Source: Castellaniella sp040276065 | Lineage (GTDB): Bacteria; Pseudomonadota; Gammaproteobacteria; Burkholderiales; Burkholderiaceae_B | Reading direction: 5' to 3' | Length of the DNA: 64,000 nt | Assembly: GCF_040276065.1 (NCBI RefSeq) | Contig: NZ_JBELOI010000009.1 | Coordinates: forward strand, 127,362-191,361 | Part shown: piece after piece, positions 1 through 9,609 of the stretch | How the letters are laid out: each line of letters opens with the position of its first letter | Position numbering within the stretch: the stretch's first letter is position 1 | Translations under genes and position numbers: made by a program | Notes under the pieces: model-generated | What the model saw: only the letters and a program-made list of their open reading frames with translations | Database searches by the model: none | What the model was told of the DNA's origin: nothing

Positions 1-1769
1 AGGCTCGAGACGGCGATGGCATAGCTGCGGCCGGTGCTGGACAGGGCGATCAGCTCATCGGTGCTGCGGCACTCGATCGCATCGTACAGGGTATCGCCGG
101 CCTTGAAGCCGAACTGCGCGGGATCGTGCCCATGCCCCTGGCGCAATCGCAGCCAGCCCTTTTGCGAGATCACCACGGTGACCGGCTCGTCGAGCACCTG
201 GGTCTCCATCACGGCCCGGCTGGCGGTCTCGATCAAGGTGCGCCGCTCGTCGCCGTACTGCTTGGCGTCGGCCTCAATCTCGCGGATCATCAGGCGGCGC
301 ATGGCATCGGGCTTGTCAAGCAGCTCTTGCAGGGACAACTGCTCCTCGCGCTTTTGCGCCAGCTCCTGCTCGATGCGGATCCCCTCCAGGCGCGCGAGCT
401 GGCGCAGGCGCATGTCGAGAATGTCCTCGGCCTGGCGCTCGGTGAGGCCAAAACGCTCCATCAGTGCCGGGCGCGGCTCCTCGGCTTCGCGGATGGTGCG
501 GATGACCTCGTCCACATTCAGGTAGGCGATGCTGCGCCCCTCGAGAATGTGGATGCGGTCGAGCACCTTGTCCAGGCGATGACGGGTGCGCCGCGTGACC
601 GTGGCCGAACGAAATGCGAGCCAGGACTCCAGAACCTGGCGCAGGCTGCGCTGGCCCGGACGGCCATCCGTGTCGATGCAGACCAGGTTCATGGGCACAT
701 TGCCTTCGAGGCCGGTGCGCACCAACAGCATATTGACGAACTCGTCGCGATCGATCCGGCTGGTCTTGGGCTCGAACACCAGGCGCACAGCGGCCTGCTT
801 GCCGGACTCGTCACGCACGGCGTCGAGCATGCCCAGGACCAGGGCCCGCGTCTGTTGCTGCTCGGCGCTCAGGCTTTTTTTACCAGCGCGCGGCTTGGGA
901 TTGGTGACATCCTCGATCGTCTCGAGGATTCTTTGCGCGGAGGTGCCGGGCGGCAGCTCGGTGACCACGAGCTGCCACTGCCCCCGGGCGAGGTCCTCGA
1001 AATGCCAGCGCGCGCGCGCCTTGATCGTCCCGCGCCCCACCGCGTAGATCTGGGCGATGTCCTCGGGCGCCGAGATGATCTGCCCCCCGCCAGGAAAATC
1101 CGGGCCGGGCACCAGTTCGTAGAGCTCCTCGTCGCGCAAGGCGGGCTTGCGCAGCAGCGCCACACAGGCGCGCGCGATCTCGCGCAGATTGTGCGAGGGA
1201 ATCTCGGTGGCCATCCCCACCGCGATCCCCGAGGCGCCATTGAGCAGCATCATCGGCAGGCGCGCGGGCAGGCACACGGGCTCTTGCTGGCTGCCGTCGT
1301 AGTTCGGGACGAAATCCACCGTCCCTTCGTCGAGCTCATCGAGCAGCAGGCGCGAAATTGGCGTCAGCCGCGCCTCGGTATAGCGCATGGCGGCGGCATT
1401 ATCGCCATCGCGCGAGCCGAAATTTCCCTGTCCGTCGATGAGCGGATAGCGCAGGCTGAAGTCCTGGGCCATGCGCACCATGGCGTCGTAGGCGGCCTGG
1501 TCGCCATGCGGGTGGTACTTGCCCAGCACGTCGCCCACGACCCGCGCCGACTTGACCGGACGCGACTGGGCGGCGAGGCCCATTGCATCCATGGCATAGA
1601 GGATGCGGCGCTGGACAGGCTTCTGGCCGTCGGACACCTCGGGCAAAGCCCGGCCCCGCACCACGGAAACCGCGTAGTCGAGATACGCCTGCTCGGCATA
1701 GCGGGCGAGGATCAGACCCTCGTCCCCTCCCGAGTCCAGCGAAAAATCCTGTGTTGCATCCATGCTCAT
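1..1769 (-). CDS. parC: DNA topoisomerase IV subunit A, cut by window edge
   Basis: This is the subunit of topoisomerase IV that breaks and rejoins DNA when daughter chromosomes are decatenated. The first 589 codons are inside the window and the C-terminal part lies beyond base 1. The catalytic tyrosine is Y130 in the motif AAAMRYTEAR, and the quinolone-determining region reads GKYHPHGDQAAYDAM, with Q91 where E. coli ParC has Ser80. The start is the ATG at 1769 (MSMDATQ); a second in-frame ATG at 1763 is possible. It begins 4 bases after the parE stop, so the two subunits are surely co-transcribed. Confidence 0.96.
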   Translation of the reverse strand, partial: MSMDATQDFSLDSGGDEGLILARYAEQAYLDYAVSVVRGRALPEVSDGQKPVQRRILYAMDAMGLAAQSRPVKSARVVGDVLGKYHPHGDQAAYDAMVRMAQDFSLRYPLIDGQGNFGSRDGDNAAAMRYTEARLTPISRLLLDELDEGTVDFVPNYDGSQQEPVCLPARLPMMLLNGASGIAVGMATEIPSHNLREIARACVALLRKPALRDEELYELVPGPDFPGGGQIISAPEDIAQIYAVGRGTIKARARWHFEDLARGQWQLVVTELPPGTSAQRILETIEDVTNPKPRAGKKSLSAEQQQTRALVLGMLDAVRDESGKQAAVRLVFEPKTSRIDRDEFVNMLLVRTGLEGNVPMNLVCIDTDGRPGQRSLRQVLESWLAFRSATVTRRTRHRLDKVLDRIHILEGRSIAYLNVDEVIRTIREAEEPRPALMERFGLTERQAEDILDMRLRQLARLEGIRIEQELAQKREEQLSLQELLDKPDAMRRLMIREIEADAKQYGDERRTLIETASRAVMETQVLDEPVTVVISQKGWLRLRQGHGHDPAQFGFKAGDTLYDAIECRSTDELIALSSTGRSYAIAVSS

Positions 1770-1773
1770 GCCC

Positions 1774-3735
1774 TCAGATATCGATATCGGCCAGATTGCC
1801 CTTTTCTTCGAGCCAGGCGCGCCGCTGCGCGGCCTCGCCCTTGCCCATGAGCATATCGAACATGCGGCGCGAGGCGCCGGTGCCCTCGCCGCCATGCCGC
1901 ACCCGGACCAGACGCCGGGTGTCAGGATTCATGGTGGTGTCCCAGAGCTGCTCGGCGCTCATCTCGCCCAGGCCCTTGAAACGGCTGATGCGCCAGGCGC
2001 TCTCGCGCAGGCCCTCGCCGCGCAGCTTTTCCTGCACGGAGTCGAGCTCGCTTTGGTCCAGGCAGTAGATCTTGCGGGCCGGGCGCTTGCCCGCGGCGGG
2101 CACATCGACGCGAAAAAGCGGCGGGCGGGCAACGTAGATGTGGCCCTCCTCGATGAGCCGCGGAAAGTGGCGCAGGAACAGCGTCAGCAGCAGCACCTGA
2201 ATGTGCGCGCCGTCCACATCCGCGTCCGAAAGGATGCAGATGCGCCCGTAGCGCAATCCCGACAAGTCGACCGCCTGGTCGGGGCCGTGGGGATCGACCC
2301 CTATCGCCACCGAGATGTCGTGGATTTCGTTGTTCGCGAACAGGCGGTCGCGCTCGACCTCCCAGGCGTTGAGGATCTTGCCGCGCAACGGCAGGATCGC
2401 CTGGAATTCCTTGTCGCGCCCCATCTTGGCCGATCCGCCCGCGGAATCGCCCTCGACCAGGAACACCTCGGTGCGCGCCGCGTCCGAGGACTCGCAATCG
2501 GTGAGCTTGCCCGGCAGGACCGCCACCCCCGAACCCTTGCGTTTTTCGACCTTGCGCGCGGCGCGGGTGCGCGCCTGCGCCTGGCCGATGGCGAGCTCGG
2601 CGACACGCTTGCCGTGTTCGACATTGGCGTGCAGCCAGAGCTCGACCGCGTTGCGCACGAACCCGCCGACCAGGCGCACCGCATCGCGGCTGTTCAGGCG
2701 TTCCTTGATCTGACCCTGGAACTGCGGGTCCAGGATCTTGGCTGACAGAATGAAGCTCGCGCGGGCATAGACGTCGTCGGGCAGCAGGCGGACGCCCTTG
2801 GGCACCAGATTATGCAGCTCGGCAAAGGACTTCACCGCGCCGAACAGCCCTTCGCGCAGGCCCGCCTCATGCGTGCCACCCGCCGTCGTCGCGATCAGGT
2901 TCACATAGGATTCACGCAGCACCGGCCCATCCGCGGTCCAGGTCACCACCCACTGAGCGCCCTCGCCGTGGGCATACTGCTCATCGTCGTCGGACGCATA
3001 CTGCGCCCCCTCGAAGAGCGGCACGACCGTCTCGGCGTCGCCCAGGGCCTCGGTCAGGTAGCCGCGCAGGCCGGATTCATAACACCATTCCCGACGCTGA
3101 CCCGACCGCTCGTTCAGCAGGCCGACGCGGATACCGCTCAGCAACACCGCCTTGCTGCGCAAGGCGTGCTCGAGGTCGCCCAGGGGGATCTGGGCACTGT
3201 CGAAATAGCGCGGATCCGGCCATACGCGGACCCGCGTGCCCGTGCGCCGGCGGGCGACGGACCCGATCTGCGACAGGGGTTCGACCACCTCGCCGCCGGC
3301 GAAGGCGATGCGGTGTTCGGCACCGTCGCGCCAGATCGTCACCTCGAGGCGCGTGGACAGGGCATTGGTCACCGACACCCCCACCCCGTGCAGTCCGCCC
3401 GAGAACGCGTAGGCGCCGCCATCGGCCTTGTCGAACTTGCCGCCCGCATGCAGGCGGGTATAGACCAGTTCCACCACCGGCGCATGCTCTTCGGGGTGGT
3501 CGCCCACGGGGATGCCCCGGCCGTCGTCCTCGATGGTCACGCTGCCGTCGGCATGCAGTGTGACCTCGAGCGCACGGGCAAAGCCCGCCAGGGCCTCGTC
3601 GGCCGCATTGTCGATGACCTCCTGCACGATGTGCAGGGGATTGTCGGTGCGCGTGTACATCCCCGGGCGCTGGCGCACGGGCTCCAGCCCCTTGAGGACG
3701 CGGATCGAGGACTCGTCGTAGCGTGTGGTGGCCAA
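1774..3735 (-). CDS. parE: DNA topoisomerase IV subunit B
   Basis: ATPase subunit of topoisomerase IV, 653 residues, the normal size for betaproteobacteria. The GHKL ATPase motifs EDDGRGIP and GGLHGVGVS are in the first 130 residues. The TOPRIM domain follows with EGDSAGGSAKMGRD and the metal-binding DADVDGAH. I place the start at a TTG at 3735 (residues MATTRYDESS) because GGA lies 6 bases upstream and homologues begin at this point. The same frame stays open much further upstream, but that stretch is antisense to trxA and is not coding. The gene is divergent from trxA and leads directly into parC. Confidence 0.95.
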   Translation of the reverse strand: MATTRYDESSIRVLKGLEPVRQRPGMYTRTDNPLHIVQEVIDNAADEALAGFARALEVTLHADGSVTIEDDGRGIPVGDHPEEHAPVVELVYTRLHAGGKFDKADGGAYAFSGGLHGVGVSVTNALSTRLEVTIWRDGAEHRIAFAGGEVVEPLSQIGSVARRRTGTRVRVWPDPRYFDSAQIPLGDLEHALRSKAVLLSGIRVGLLNERSGQRREWCYESGLRGYLTEALGDAETVVPLFEGAQYASDDDEQYAHGEGAQWVVTWTADGPVLRESYVNLIATTAGGTHEAGLREGLFGAVKSFAELHNLVPKGVRLLPDDVYARASFILSAKILDPQFQGQIKERLNSRDAVRLVGGFVRNAVELWLHANVEHGKRVAELAIGQAQARTRAARKVEKRKGSGVAVLPGKLTDCESSDAARTEVFLVEGDSAGGSAKMGRDKEFQAILPLRGKILNAWEVERDRLFANNEIHDISVAIGVDPHGPDQAVDLSGLRYGRICILSDADVDGAHIQVLLLTLFLRHFPRLIEEGHIYVARPPLFRVDVPAAGKRPARKIYCLDQSELDSVQEKLRGEGLRESAWRISRFKGLGEMSAEQLWDTTMNPDTRRLVRVRHGGEGTGASRRMFDMLMGKGEAAQRRAWLEEKGNLADIDI

Positions 3736-3993
3736 TGTCGTTCCGTAGTCGGTGTGATCAAAGACCGCTATTTTACGGAAAGTTCGCCGACCGGCCGTGG
3801 CCCGGGACGCAAAGGGCACACATCGCGTGGGACGAGGCGCGCAACATCGCGCGACAATGCAGCGCTCACAGTGGTATGCTTTATCGCATTGTGCCGGGCT
3901 GGCGCAAAACTCTCGCGGCAGCCCTGCCGCGGGTGCCGGACACGGCCGCCGCGCAGGCGCGCATCCTCCACCCTCTCTGATCCTTGCATAACC

Positions 3994-4320
3994 ATGAGCG
4001 ATTTCATCAAGCACGTCAGCGACGCGTCCTTCGAGACCGACGTTCTCAAGTCCGATCTGCCCGTCCTGGTGGACTATTGGGCCGAATGGTGCGGTCCCTG
4101 CAAAATGATCGCCCCTCTCCTCGAAGAGGCCGCCGCCAAATACCAGGGGCGTGTTATCATCGCCAAGGTCAATGTCGACGAAAACCCCGACAGCGCCGCC
4201 AAGTACGGCATCCGCGGCATCCCCACCCTGATGCTGTTCAAAGACGGCAAAGTCTCCACCACGAAAGTAGGCGCGCTGTCCCGGACCCAGCTCCAGGCCT
4301 TCCTCGACGACTCCATCTGA
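3994..4320 (+). CDS. trxA: thioredoxin
   Basis: Cytoplasmic thioredoxin of 108 residues that reduces protein disulfides. The active site WCGPC is at residues 32-36 with C33 and C36 as the redox pair, and the cis-proline loop RGIPTL is present. Length and fold are exactly those of classical thioredoxin 1. It lies upstream of rho in the same direction, an arrangement conserved in many beta- and gammaproteobacteria. Confidence 0.98.
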   Translation: MSDFIKHVSDASFETDVLKSDLPVLVDYWAEWCGPCKMIAPLLEEAAAKYQGRVIIAKVNVDENPDSAAKYGIRGIPTLMLFKDGKVSTTKVGALSRTQLQAFLDDSI

Positions 4321-4348
4321 ATCCATAAACCTGCATTCGCACGCTCGC

Positions 4349-4369
4349 GCGAGCCCGTTCCGGGCTCGC
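4349..4369 (+). promoter_or_regulatory. hairpin in the trxA-rho leader
   Basis: A perfect 9-bp inverted repeat (GCGAGCCCG, loop TTC, CGGGCTCGC) lies 29 bases after trxA and 35 bases before rho. It has no immediate U-run, so it is not a typical intrinsic terminator. It could stabilise the trxA transcript end or shape the rho leader. rho genes are known to be autoregulated in their leaders, but nothing here proves that. Confidence 0.45.
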
Positions 4370-4403
4370 CGCCCATCCGACGACCTTTTCTCCCCTCCTT
4401 CTC

Positions 4404-5660
4404 ATGCACCTCAACGAACTCAAAGTGCTGCACGTCTCGCAGCTGCTCGAAATGGCCGCCGGTCTCGAGATCGAAAACGCCAGCCGCCTCCGAAAGCAAG
4501 AGCTCATGTTCGCCATCATGAAGCGACGCGCCAAGCAGGGCGAGCAAATTTTCGGCGACGGGGTACTGGAAGTCCTGCCGGACGGCTTTGGCTTCCTGCG
4601 CTCGCCTGAAACATCCTACCTGGCCAGCACCGACGACATCTACATCTCGCCCTCGCAGATCCGCCGCTTCAATCTGCACACCGGCGACTCGATCGAGGGC
4701 GAGGTGCGCACGCCCAAGGACGGCGAGCGCTACTTTGCCCTGGTCAAGGTCGACAAGGTCAACGGCATGCAGCCCGAGGCGATCAAGCACCGGATCATGT
4801 TCGAGAACCTGACGCCGCTGCACCCCGACGAGCCGATGGTGCTCGAGCGCGACATCAAGAGCAAGGAAAACATCACCGGGCGGATCATGGATATCTTCGC
4901 CCCGATCGGCAAGGGCCAGCGCGCCCTGATCGTGGCCAGCCCGAAATCGGGCAAGACCGTGATCATGCAGCACATCGCCCACGCCATCACCACCAACTAC
5001 CCCGACGCGGTGATGATCGTCCTGCTGGTCGACGAGCGTCCCGAGGAAGTCACCGAAATGCAGCGCACCGTGCGCGGCGAGGTCGTCGCCTCGACCTTCG
5101 ACGAGCCTGCCACCCGCCACGTGCAGGTCGCCGAAATGGTGATTGAAAAAGCCAAGCGCCTGGTCGAGCTGAAAAAGGATGTGGTGATCCTGCTGGACTC
5201 CATCACCCGCCTGGCGCGCGCCTACAACACGGTCGTCCCCGCCTCGGGCAAGGTCCTGACCGGCGGCGTCGACGCCAACGCGCTGCAGCGGCCCAAGCGC
5301 TTCTTTGGCGCCGCGCGCAATCTCGAGGAAGGCGGCTCGCTGACCATCATCGGCACCGCGCTGATCGAGACCGGCAGCCGCATGGACGAGGTCATCTACG
5401 AGGAATTCAAAGGCACCGGGAACTCGGAAGTCCACCTGGAGCGCCGCCTGGCCGAGAAACGCATCTACCCGGCCATCAATCTGAACAAATCCGGCACACG
5501 CCGAGAGGAACTCCTGATCAAACCGGAACTTCTACAAAAGATCTGGGTGTTGCGCAAGTTCATACACGATATGGACGAAGTCGAAGCCATGGAATTCATC
5601 CTGGACAAAATCCGGGCGACCAAAAACAACGCAGAATTCTTCGACATGATGAAAAAATAA
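4404..5660 (+). CDS. rho: transcription termination factor Rho
   Basis: Hexameric RNA helicase that ends transcription, 418 residues, the canonical short form without an N-terminal insertion. The RNA-binding cold-shock fold shows DGFGFLRS near residue 60. The Walker A motif SPKSGKT has its lysine at 184, the same number as in E. coli, and Walker B is VVILLDSITRLAR. It starts at ATG 4404 (MHLNELK), the usual N-terminus of the family. Confidence 0.98.
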   Translation: MHLNELKVLHVSQLLEMAAGLEIENASRLRKQELMFAIMKRRAKQGEQIFGDGVLEVLPDGFGFLRSPETSYLASTDDIYISPSQIRRFNLHTGDSIEGEVRTPKDGERYFALVKVDKVNGMQPEAIKHRIMFENLTPLHPDEPMVLERDIKSKENITGRIMDIFAPIGKGQRALIVASPKSGKTVIMQHIAHAITTNYPDAVMIVLLVDERPEEVTEMQRTVRGEVVASTFDEPATRHVQVAEMVIEKAKRLVELKKDVVILLDSITRLARAYNTVVPASGKVLTGGVDANALQRPKRFFGAARNLEEGGSLTIIGTALIETGSRMDEVIYEEFKGTGNSEVHLERRLAEKRIYPAINLNKSGTRREELLIKPELLQKIWVLRKFIHDMDEVEAMEFILDKIRATKNNAEFFDMMKK

Positions 5661-5673
5661 GCGAGCATCCTTG

Positions 5674-7014
5674 ATGACAAACCCCTCCCTCGATCAGTTC
5701 CTATCCCAGGTCCAGGCCCGCGACCCGCACCAACCCGAATTCATGCAGGCAGTGACAGAGGTCATGCACAGTCTGTGGCCCTTCATCGAGAAGAACCCGC
5801 GCTACGGCAGCCTGGCGCTGCTCGAGCGCCTCGTCGAACCCGAACGCGCGATCCAGTTTCGCATCTGCTGGATGGACGACACCGGCCGCACCCAGGTCAA
5901 CCGCGGCTTTCGCATCCAGCACAACTCGGCGATCGGCCCTTTCAAGGGCGGCATGCGCTTTCACCCCTCGGTGAACCTGTCCATCCTCAAATTCCTGGCC
6001 TTCGAGCAGACCTTCAAGAACGCCTTGACCACCCTGCCCATGGGCGGCGGCAAAGGGGGCTCGGACTTCGATCCCAAGGGCAAGTCCGACGCCGAGGTCA
6101 TGCGCTTTTGCCAGGCCTTGATGGTCGAGCTGCACCGCCACCTCGGCCCCGACACCGACGTGCCGGCGGGCGACATCGGCGTGGGCGCGCGCGAGGTCGG
6201 CTTCATGGCCGGCATGATGAAAAAACTCTCCAATTCGTCGGCCAGCGTCTTCACCGGCAAGGGCCTGTCGTTCGGCGGCAGTCTGATCCGCCCGGAGGCC
6301 ACCGGCTACGGCACGGTGTACTTCGCCGAGGAAATGCTGCAGCATGCCGGCCAGTCCCTCGAGGGCTACACGGTCGCGGTCTCGGGCTCGGGCAACGTCG
6401 CCCAGTACGCCATCGAGAAATGCATCCAGCTCGGCGCACGCGTGATCACGGTGTCCGACTCGCACGGCTACGCGTTCGACAAGGCCGGCTTCACGGCCGA
6501 AAAATTGGCGGCCCTGATCGAACTCAAGAACCACAAGCGTGGGCGTGTCGAGGAATACGCCAAGCAATTCAATTTGGTCTACGAGGCCGGCAAGCGCCCC
6601 TGGCACGTGCCGGTCGACGTCGCCCTGCCCTGCGCCACCCAGAACGAACTCGAACTCGAGGACGCCCGCGCCCTGATCGCCAACGGCGTACGCTGCGTGG
6701 CCGAGGGTGCGAACATGCCGACCGTCTTCGACGCGGCCGAGGCATTCATCGGGGCCGGCGTGCTGTATGCCCCGGGCAAGGCCAGCAATGCCGGCGGCGT
6801 GGCCGTGTCGGGGCTGGAAATGAGCCAGAATGCCCAGCGCCTGCACTGGACGCGTGACGAGGTCGACTCCGAGCTGCGCGCCATCATGCGCAACATCCAC
6901 GAAAACTGCGTGCACCACGGCGGGGACGGCAAGTCGGTCAACTATCTGAACGGCGCGAATATCGCCGGCTTCGTCAAGGTGGCGGACGCGATGCTCGCGC
7001 AGGGCGTGTACTGA
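5674..7014 (+). CDS. gdhA: NADP-type glutamate dehydrogenase
   Basis: Converts 2-oxoglutarate and ammonium to glutamate in the cytoplasm. The protein has 446 residues, the size of the hexameric class-I enzyme. The substrate-binding and catalytic segment PMGGGKGGSDFDPKGKSD and the dinucleotide-binding segment VAVSGSGNVAQYA are clear. I choose ATG 5674; a TTG codon directly before it (5671) could extend it by one residue. It follows rho by 13 bases and is closed by the terminator at 7051. Confidence 0.96.
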   Translation: MTNPSLDQFLSQVQARDPHQPEFMQAVTEVMHSLWPFIEKNPRYGSLALLERLVEPERAIQFRICWMDDTGRTQVNRGFRIQHNSAIGPFKGGMRFHPSVNLSILKFLAFEQTFKNALTTLPMGGGKGGSDFDPKGKSDAEVMRFCQALMVELHRHLGPDTDVPAGDIGVGAREVGFMAGMMKKLSNSSASVFTGKGLSFGGSLIRPEATGYGTVYFAEEMLQHAGQSLEGYTVAVSGSGNVAQYAIEKCIQLGARVITVSDSHGYAFDKAGFTAEKLAALIELKNHKRGRVEEYAKQFNLVYEAGKRPWHVPVDVALPCATQNELELEDARALIANGVRCVAEGANMPTVFDAAEAFIGAGVLYAPGKASNAGGVAVSGLEMSQNAQRLHWTRDEVDSELRAIMRNIHENCVHHGGDGKSVNYLNGANIAGFVKVADAMLAQGVY

Positions 7015-7046
7015 CATGGTGGCCGTGCATCGTCCCCGCCCCACTG

Positions 7047-7074
7047 AAAAGGCTCCCTCCGGGAGCCTTTTTTT
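7047..7074 (+). terminator. Rho-independent terminator after gdhA
   Basis: GGCTCCC (7051-7057), loop TCC, GGGAGCC (7061-7067), then seven T residues. It is a compact, strong intrinsic terminator that ends the trxA-rho-gdhA transcription unit. Confidence 0.93.
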
Positions 7075-7214
7075 GGCCCATCGCATCCCACCGGCGCACG
7101 CCGCGCCGGGAAAACGTCCCCCGACCTCCAGCCGGGCCGGACATTTTTTCACATGCAGCGCACATTCTTTCGATACACTGGACCGTTTCCGACAGCCAGT
7201 GGCCTTCGACCCGC

Positions 7215-8444
7215 ATGCACCTCCAACGCAACGCCCTGCACAACGAGCTCCATGCGCGCCCTTCCATGTACTTCGAAGCGCCCGCACAGGTCTTCCACCT
7301 GGCATTCATCGACGAGGATGACGCGGCGGGTGCGATCCTGCGCGCGCTCTGCGACCGACACGTGGCCATGGCCGATCCCCAGCAGCCGCTGGGTGAAATC
7401 CCCATGGGCGACGCCAACCTGCGCTGGGAACGCCATACCGAATTCCTCACCCTGACCCTGCTGATGCCGGGCCGTCACCCGAGCGCCTGGCCGGAACTGC
7501 CCCCCGTGCTGGCCGAGATCACCGAGGCCCATGGGCGCCTGCTCATCAACGCCGACCAGGTGCGCGTCGAGTCCGCCTCTGACTGGGCGGGCGATGTCGC
7601 GGCCTACGGCTTCGACGACCCGCTGGGCTCAAATCTGGACCAGGACAAGGCCACCGTCTGGAGCGACCTGCGCCTGAACGGCTCGGGCCTGAACCGCATG
7701 CTGGTGGTCAATCGCCAGCTCGACGGCCGTCGGCTCGGCCGGATGGTGCGACGGCTGCTCGAGGTCGAGACCTACCGCTTGATGGCCTCGCTCACGCTGC
7801 CGCTGGCGCGCACGCTCGGCACCGAGCTCAAGCACTACGAGGCCGAGCTCGTGGCGCTATCCGACGACAATGCGCGCGCCGGCGCGCGCGAGGCCAAGGC
7901 GCTGCTCGAGCGGATCACCCACCTCTCGGCCCGCGTGACCCAGACTCGTGCGCGCACGCGCCTGCGCTTCAGCGCCACCGAGGCCTATGCCCAGATCGTC
8001 TTCGAGCGCATCGCCGAACTGCACGAAAGCCGCACGGGCGACTGCCAGCAACTCGGCACCTTCATCGCACAGCGCTTCCGCCCCACGGTCCGCTATTGCG
8101 CCTCCACGGACCAGCGCCTGTCGCGCATCGGCAACGCCGTCGCCCATCTGAGCGAGCTGCTGCAAGCCCGGGTCCAGGTCGAAATGGAGGAGCAAAACGC
8201 CCAGATCCTGCACAGCCTCAGCACGCGCGCCGACACCCAGATCAAGATCCAGAAGGCGGTCGAGGGCTTGTCGATCATCGCGATCAGCTACTATCTGTTC
8301 AGTTTGTTCAAGCTGCTGTACGAGGGCCTCCTGGTGCTGGGCATCGACCTCTCCGCGCGCACCGCCCTGCTGGCGGGGACGCCGCTGGGCATTCTCACGA
8401 TCGCCGCGGTGGCCTACCGCATCCACAACACCAAGCGGCACTGA
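7215..8444 (+). CDS. DUF3422 family protein
   Basis: A 409-residue protein of the DUF3422 family, whose function is unknown. The N-terminal half is soluble and opens with HLQRNALHNELHARP, typical of the family. A long charged region with heptad character spans roughly residues 200-320. Two hydrophobic segments near the C-terminus (IIAISYYLFSLFKLLYEGL, and the stretch around residues 382-400) suggest anchoring in the inner membrane. It lies 25 bases upstream of the AI-2E permease gene and is probably co-transcribed with it. Confidence 0.9.
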   Translation: MHLQRNALHNELHARPSMYFEAPAQVFHLAFIDEDDAAGAILRALCDRHVAMADPQQPLGEIPMGDANLRWERHTEFLTLTLLMPGRHPSAWPELPPVLAEITEAHGRLLINADQVRVESASDWAGDVAAYGFDDPLGSNLDQDKATVWSDLRLNGSGLNRMLVVNRQLDGRRLGRMVRRLLEVETYRLMASLTLPLARTLGTELKHYEAELVALSDDNARAGAREAKALLERITHLSARVTQTRARTRLRFSATEAYAQIVFERIAELHESRTGDCQQLGTFIAQRFRPTVRYCASTDQRLSRIGNAVAHLSELLQARVQVEMEEQNAQILHSLSTRADTQIKIQKAVEGLSIIAISYYLFSLFKLLYEGLLVLGIDLSARTALLAGTPLGILTIAAVAYRIHNTKRH

Positions 8445-8469
8445 ACACACCGGGATCACCGCAAAAATC

Positions 8470-9609
8470 ATGCAAACGTCCACCCTCCACTTCCGCAGCT
8501 TTCTGTTCCTGCTGGCCGCCGTATCGTTCGCCTTTCTCAGCATCCTGCTGCCCTTCTACCCGGCAATTTTCTGGGGCGGGGTGCTGGCCGTGGTCTTTGG
8601 GCCGCCGCACCGGCGTCTGCGGGCCGCCCTGGGGGGGCGCCGCAACCTGGCGGCGCTCCTGATGGTCCTGATCATCATCCTGATCGTGATCCTGCCGCTG
8701 ATCTTCATTGCGGGCGCACTGGCCAACGAGGCCGCGGGCCTGTACAACCGGATCAGCAGCGGTCAGTTGAACCTTGGCGCCTACTACGAGCAGATCGTAT
8801 CCGCGCTGCCGCCCTCTGTGCACGGCTGGCTGGAATCCTGGGGAGTCGGCGACCTGCTCAGCATCCGGGAAAAGCTGTCCGCGGGTGCCCTGCAGGCCAG
8901 TCAGTTCTTGGCCAAACAGGCCGTGAACATCGGCCAGAACACCTTTCAGTTCGTGATTGGCCTGGGCGTGATGATGTACCTGCTGTTCTTTCTGCTGCGC
9001 GATGGTCACGCCCTGGTGCCGCGCGTCAAAAACCTGATCCCGCTGTCCGATGCCCACCGTCGCCACTTGTTCCAGAAATTTACGACCGTGGTGCGGGCGA
9101 CGGTCAAGGGCAATATCGTCATCGCCGTCACCCAAGGCTTCCTGGGCGGGCTGATGTTCGCCTTCCTAGGGATCCAAGGCTCGCTGTTCTGGGGGGTGCT
9201 GATGGCATTCCTGTCGCTGTTGCCCGCCGTCGGGGCCTCGTTGATCTGGGCGCCCGTGGCCATCTATTTCGTGGTGACCGGCGCCTATGGCGAAGGCATC
9301 ACGCTGATTCTGTTCGGCGTGCTGGTCATCGGCCTGATCGACAATCTGCTGCGCCCCGTCCTGGTGGGCAAGGACACCAAGATGCCCGACTACATCGTGC
9401 TGATCTCGACCCTCGGCGGGATGGCGGTGTTCGGCCTGAACGGTTTTGTCATCGGCCCGCTGTTCGCCGCGCTGTTCATCGCCTGCTGGGACCTGTTCCC
9501 CGACGCGGTCTTGATGAACGCCCAGAGCACGGCGGACGAACTGCCGGCCCCAGCCTCGGTCAAGTCAACAAAATCGCCAGATTCACCAGCAGCGCCAACC
9601 CCCAAATGA
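8470..9609 (+). CDS. AI-2E family transporter (PerM-like permease)
   Basis: Inner-membrane permease of 379 residues in the AI-2E/PerM superfamily. It has paired N-terminal helices, a soluble middle region and a C-terminal membrane bundle. The family conserved region appears as LSLLPAVGASLIWAPVAIYF and LRPVLVGKDTKMPDYIVLIS. Members are linked to autoinducer-2 export or sodium/proton exchange, so the substrate here is open. The last 50 bases overlap the convergent MAPEG gene tail to tail, and the extra Ser/Pro/Ala-rich tail of the protein is encoded in that overlap. Confidence 0.9.
   Translation: MQTSTLHFRSFLFLLAAVSFAFLSILLPFYPAIFWGGVLAVVFGPPHRRLRAALGGRRNLAALLMVLIIILIVILPLIFIAGALANEAAGLYNRISSGQLNLGAYYEQIVSALPPSVHGWLESWGVGDLLSIREKLSAGALQASQFLAKQAVNIGQNTFQFVIGLGVMMYLLFFLLRDGHALVPRVKNLIPLSDAHRRHLFQKFTTVVRATVKGNIVIAVTQGFLGGLMFAFLGIQGSLFWGVLMAFLSLLPAVGASLIWAPVAIYFVVTGAYGEGITLILFGVLVIGLIDNLLRPVLVGKDTKMPDYIVLISTLGGMAVFGLNGFVIGPLFAALFIACWDLFPDAVLMNAQSTADELPAPASVKSTKSPDSPAAPTPK

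Noticed and set aside
126..1850. Long plus-strand open frame over parC
   Set aside because: Its translation is low-complexity and has no family resemblance, while the opposite strand encodes ParC with catalytic motifs.
3736..4326. Upstream extension of parE over trxA
   Set aside because: The frame is open, but it is antisense to trxA and lies before the conserved ParE N-terminus at the TTG with a ribosome-binding site.
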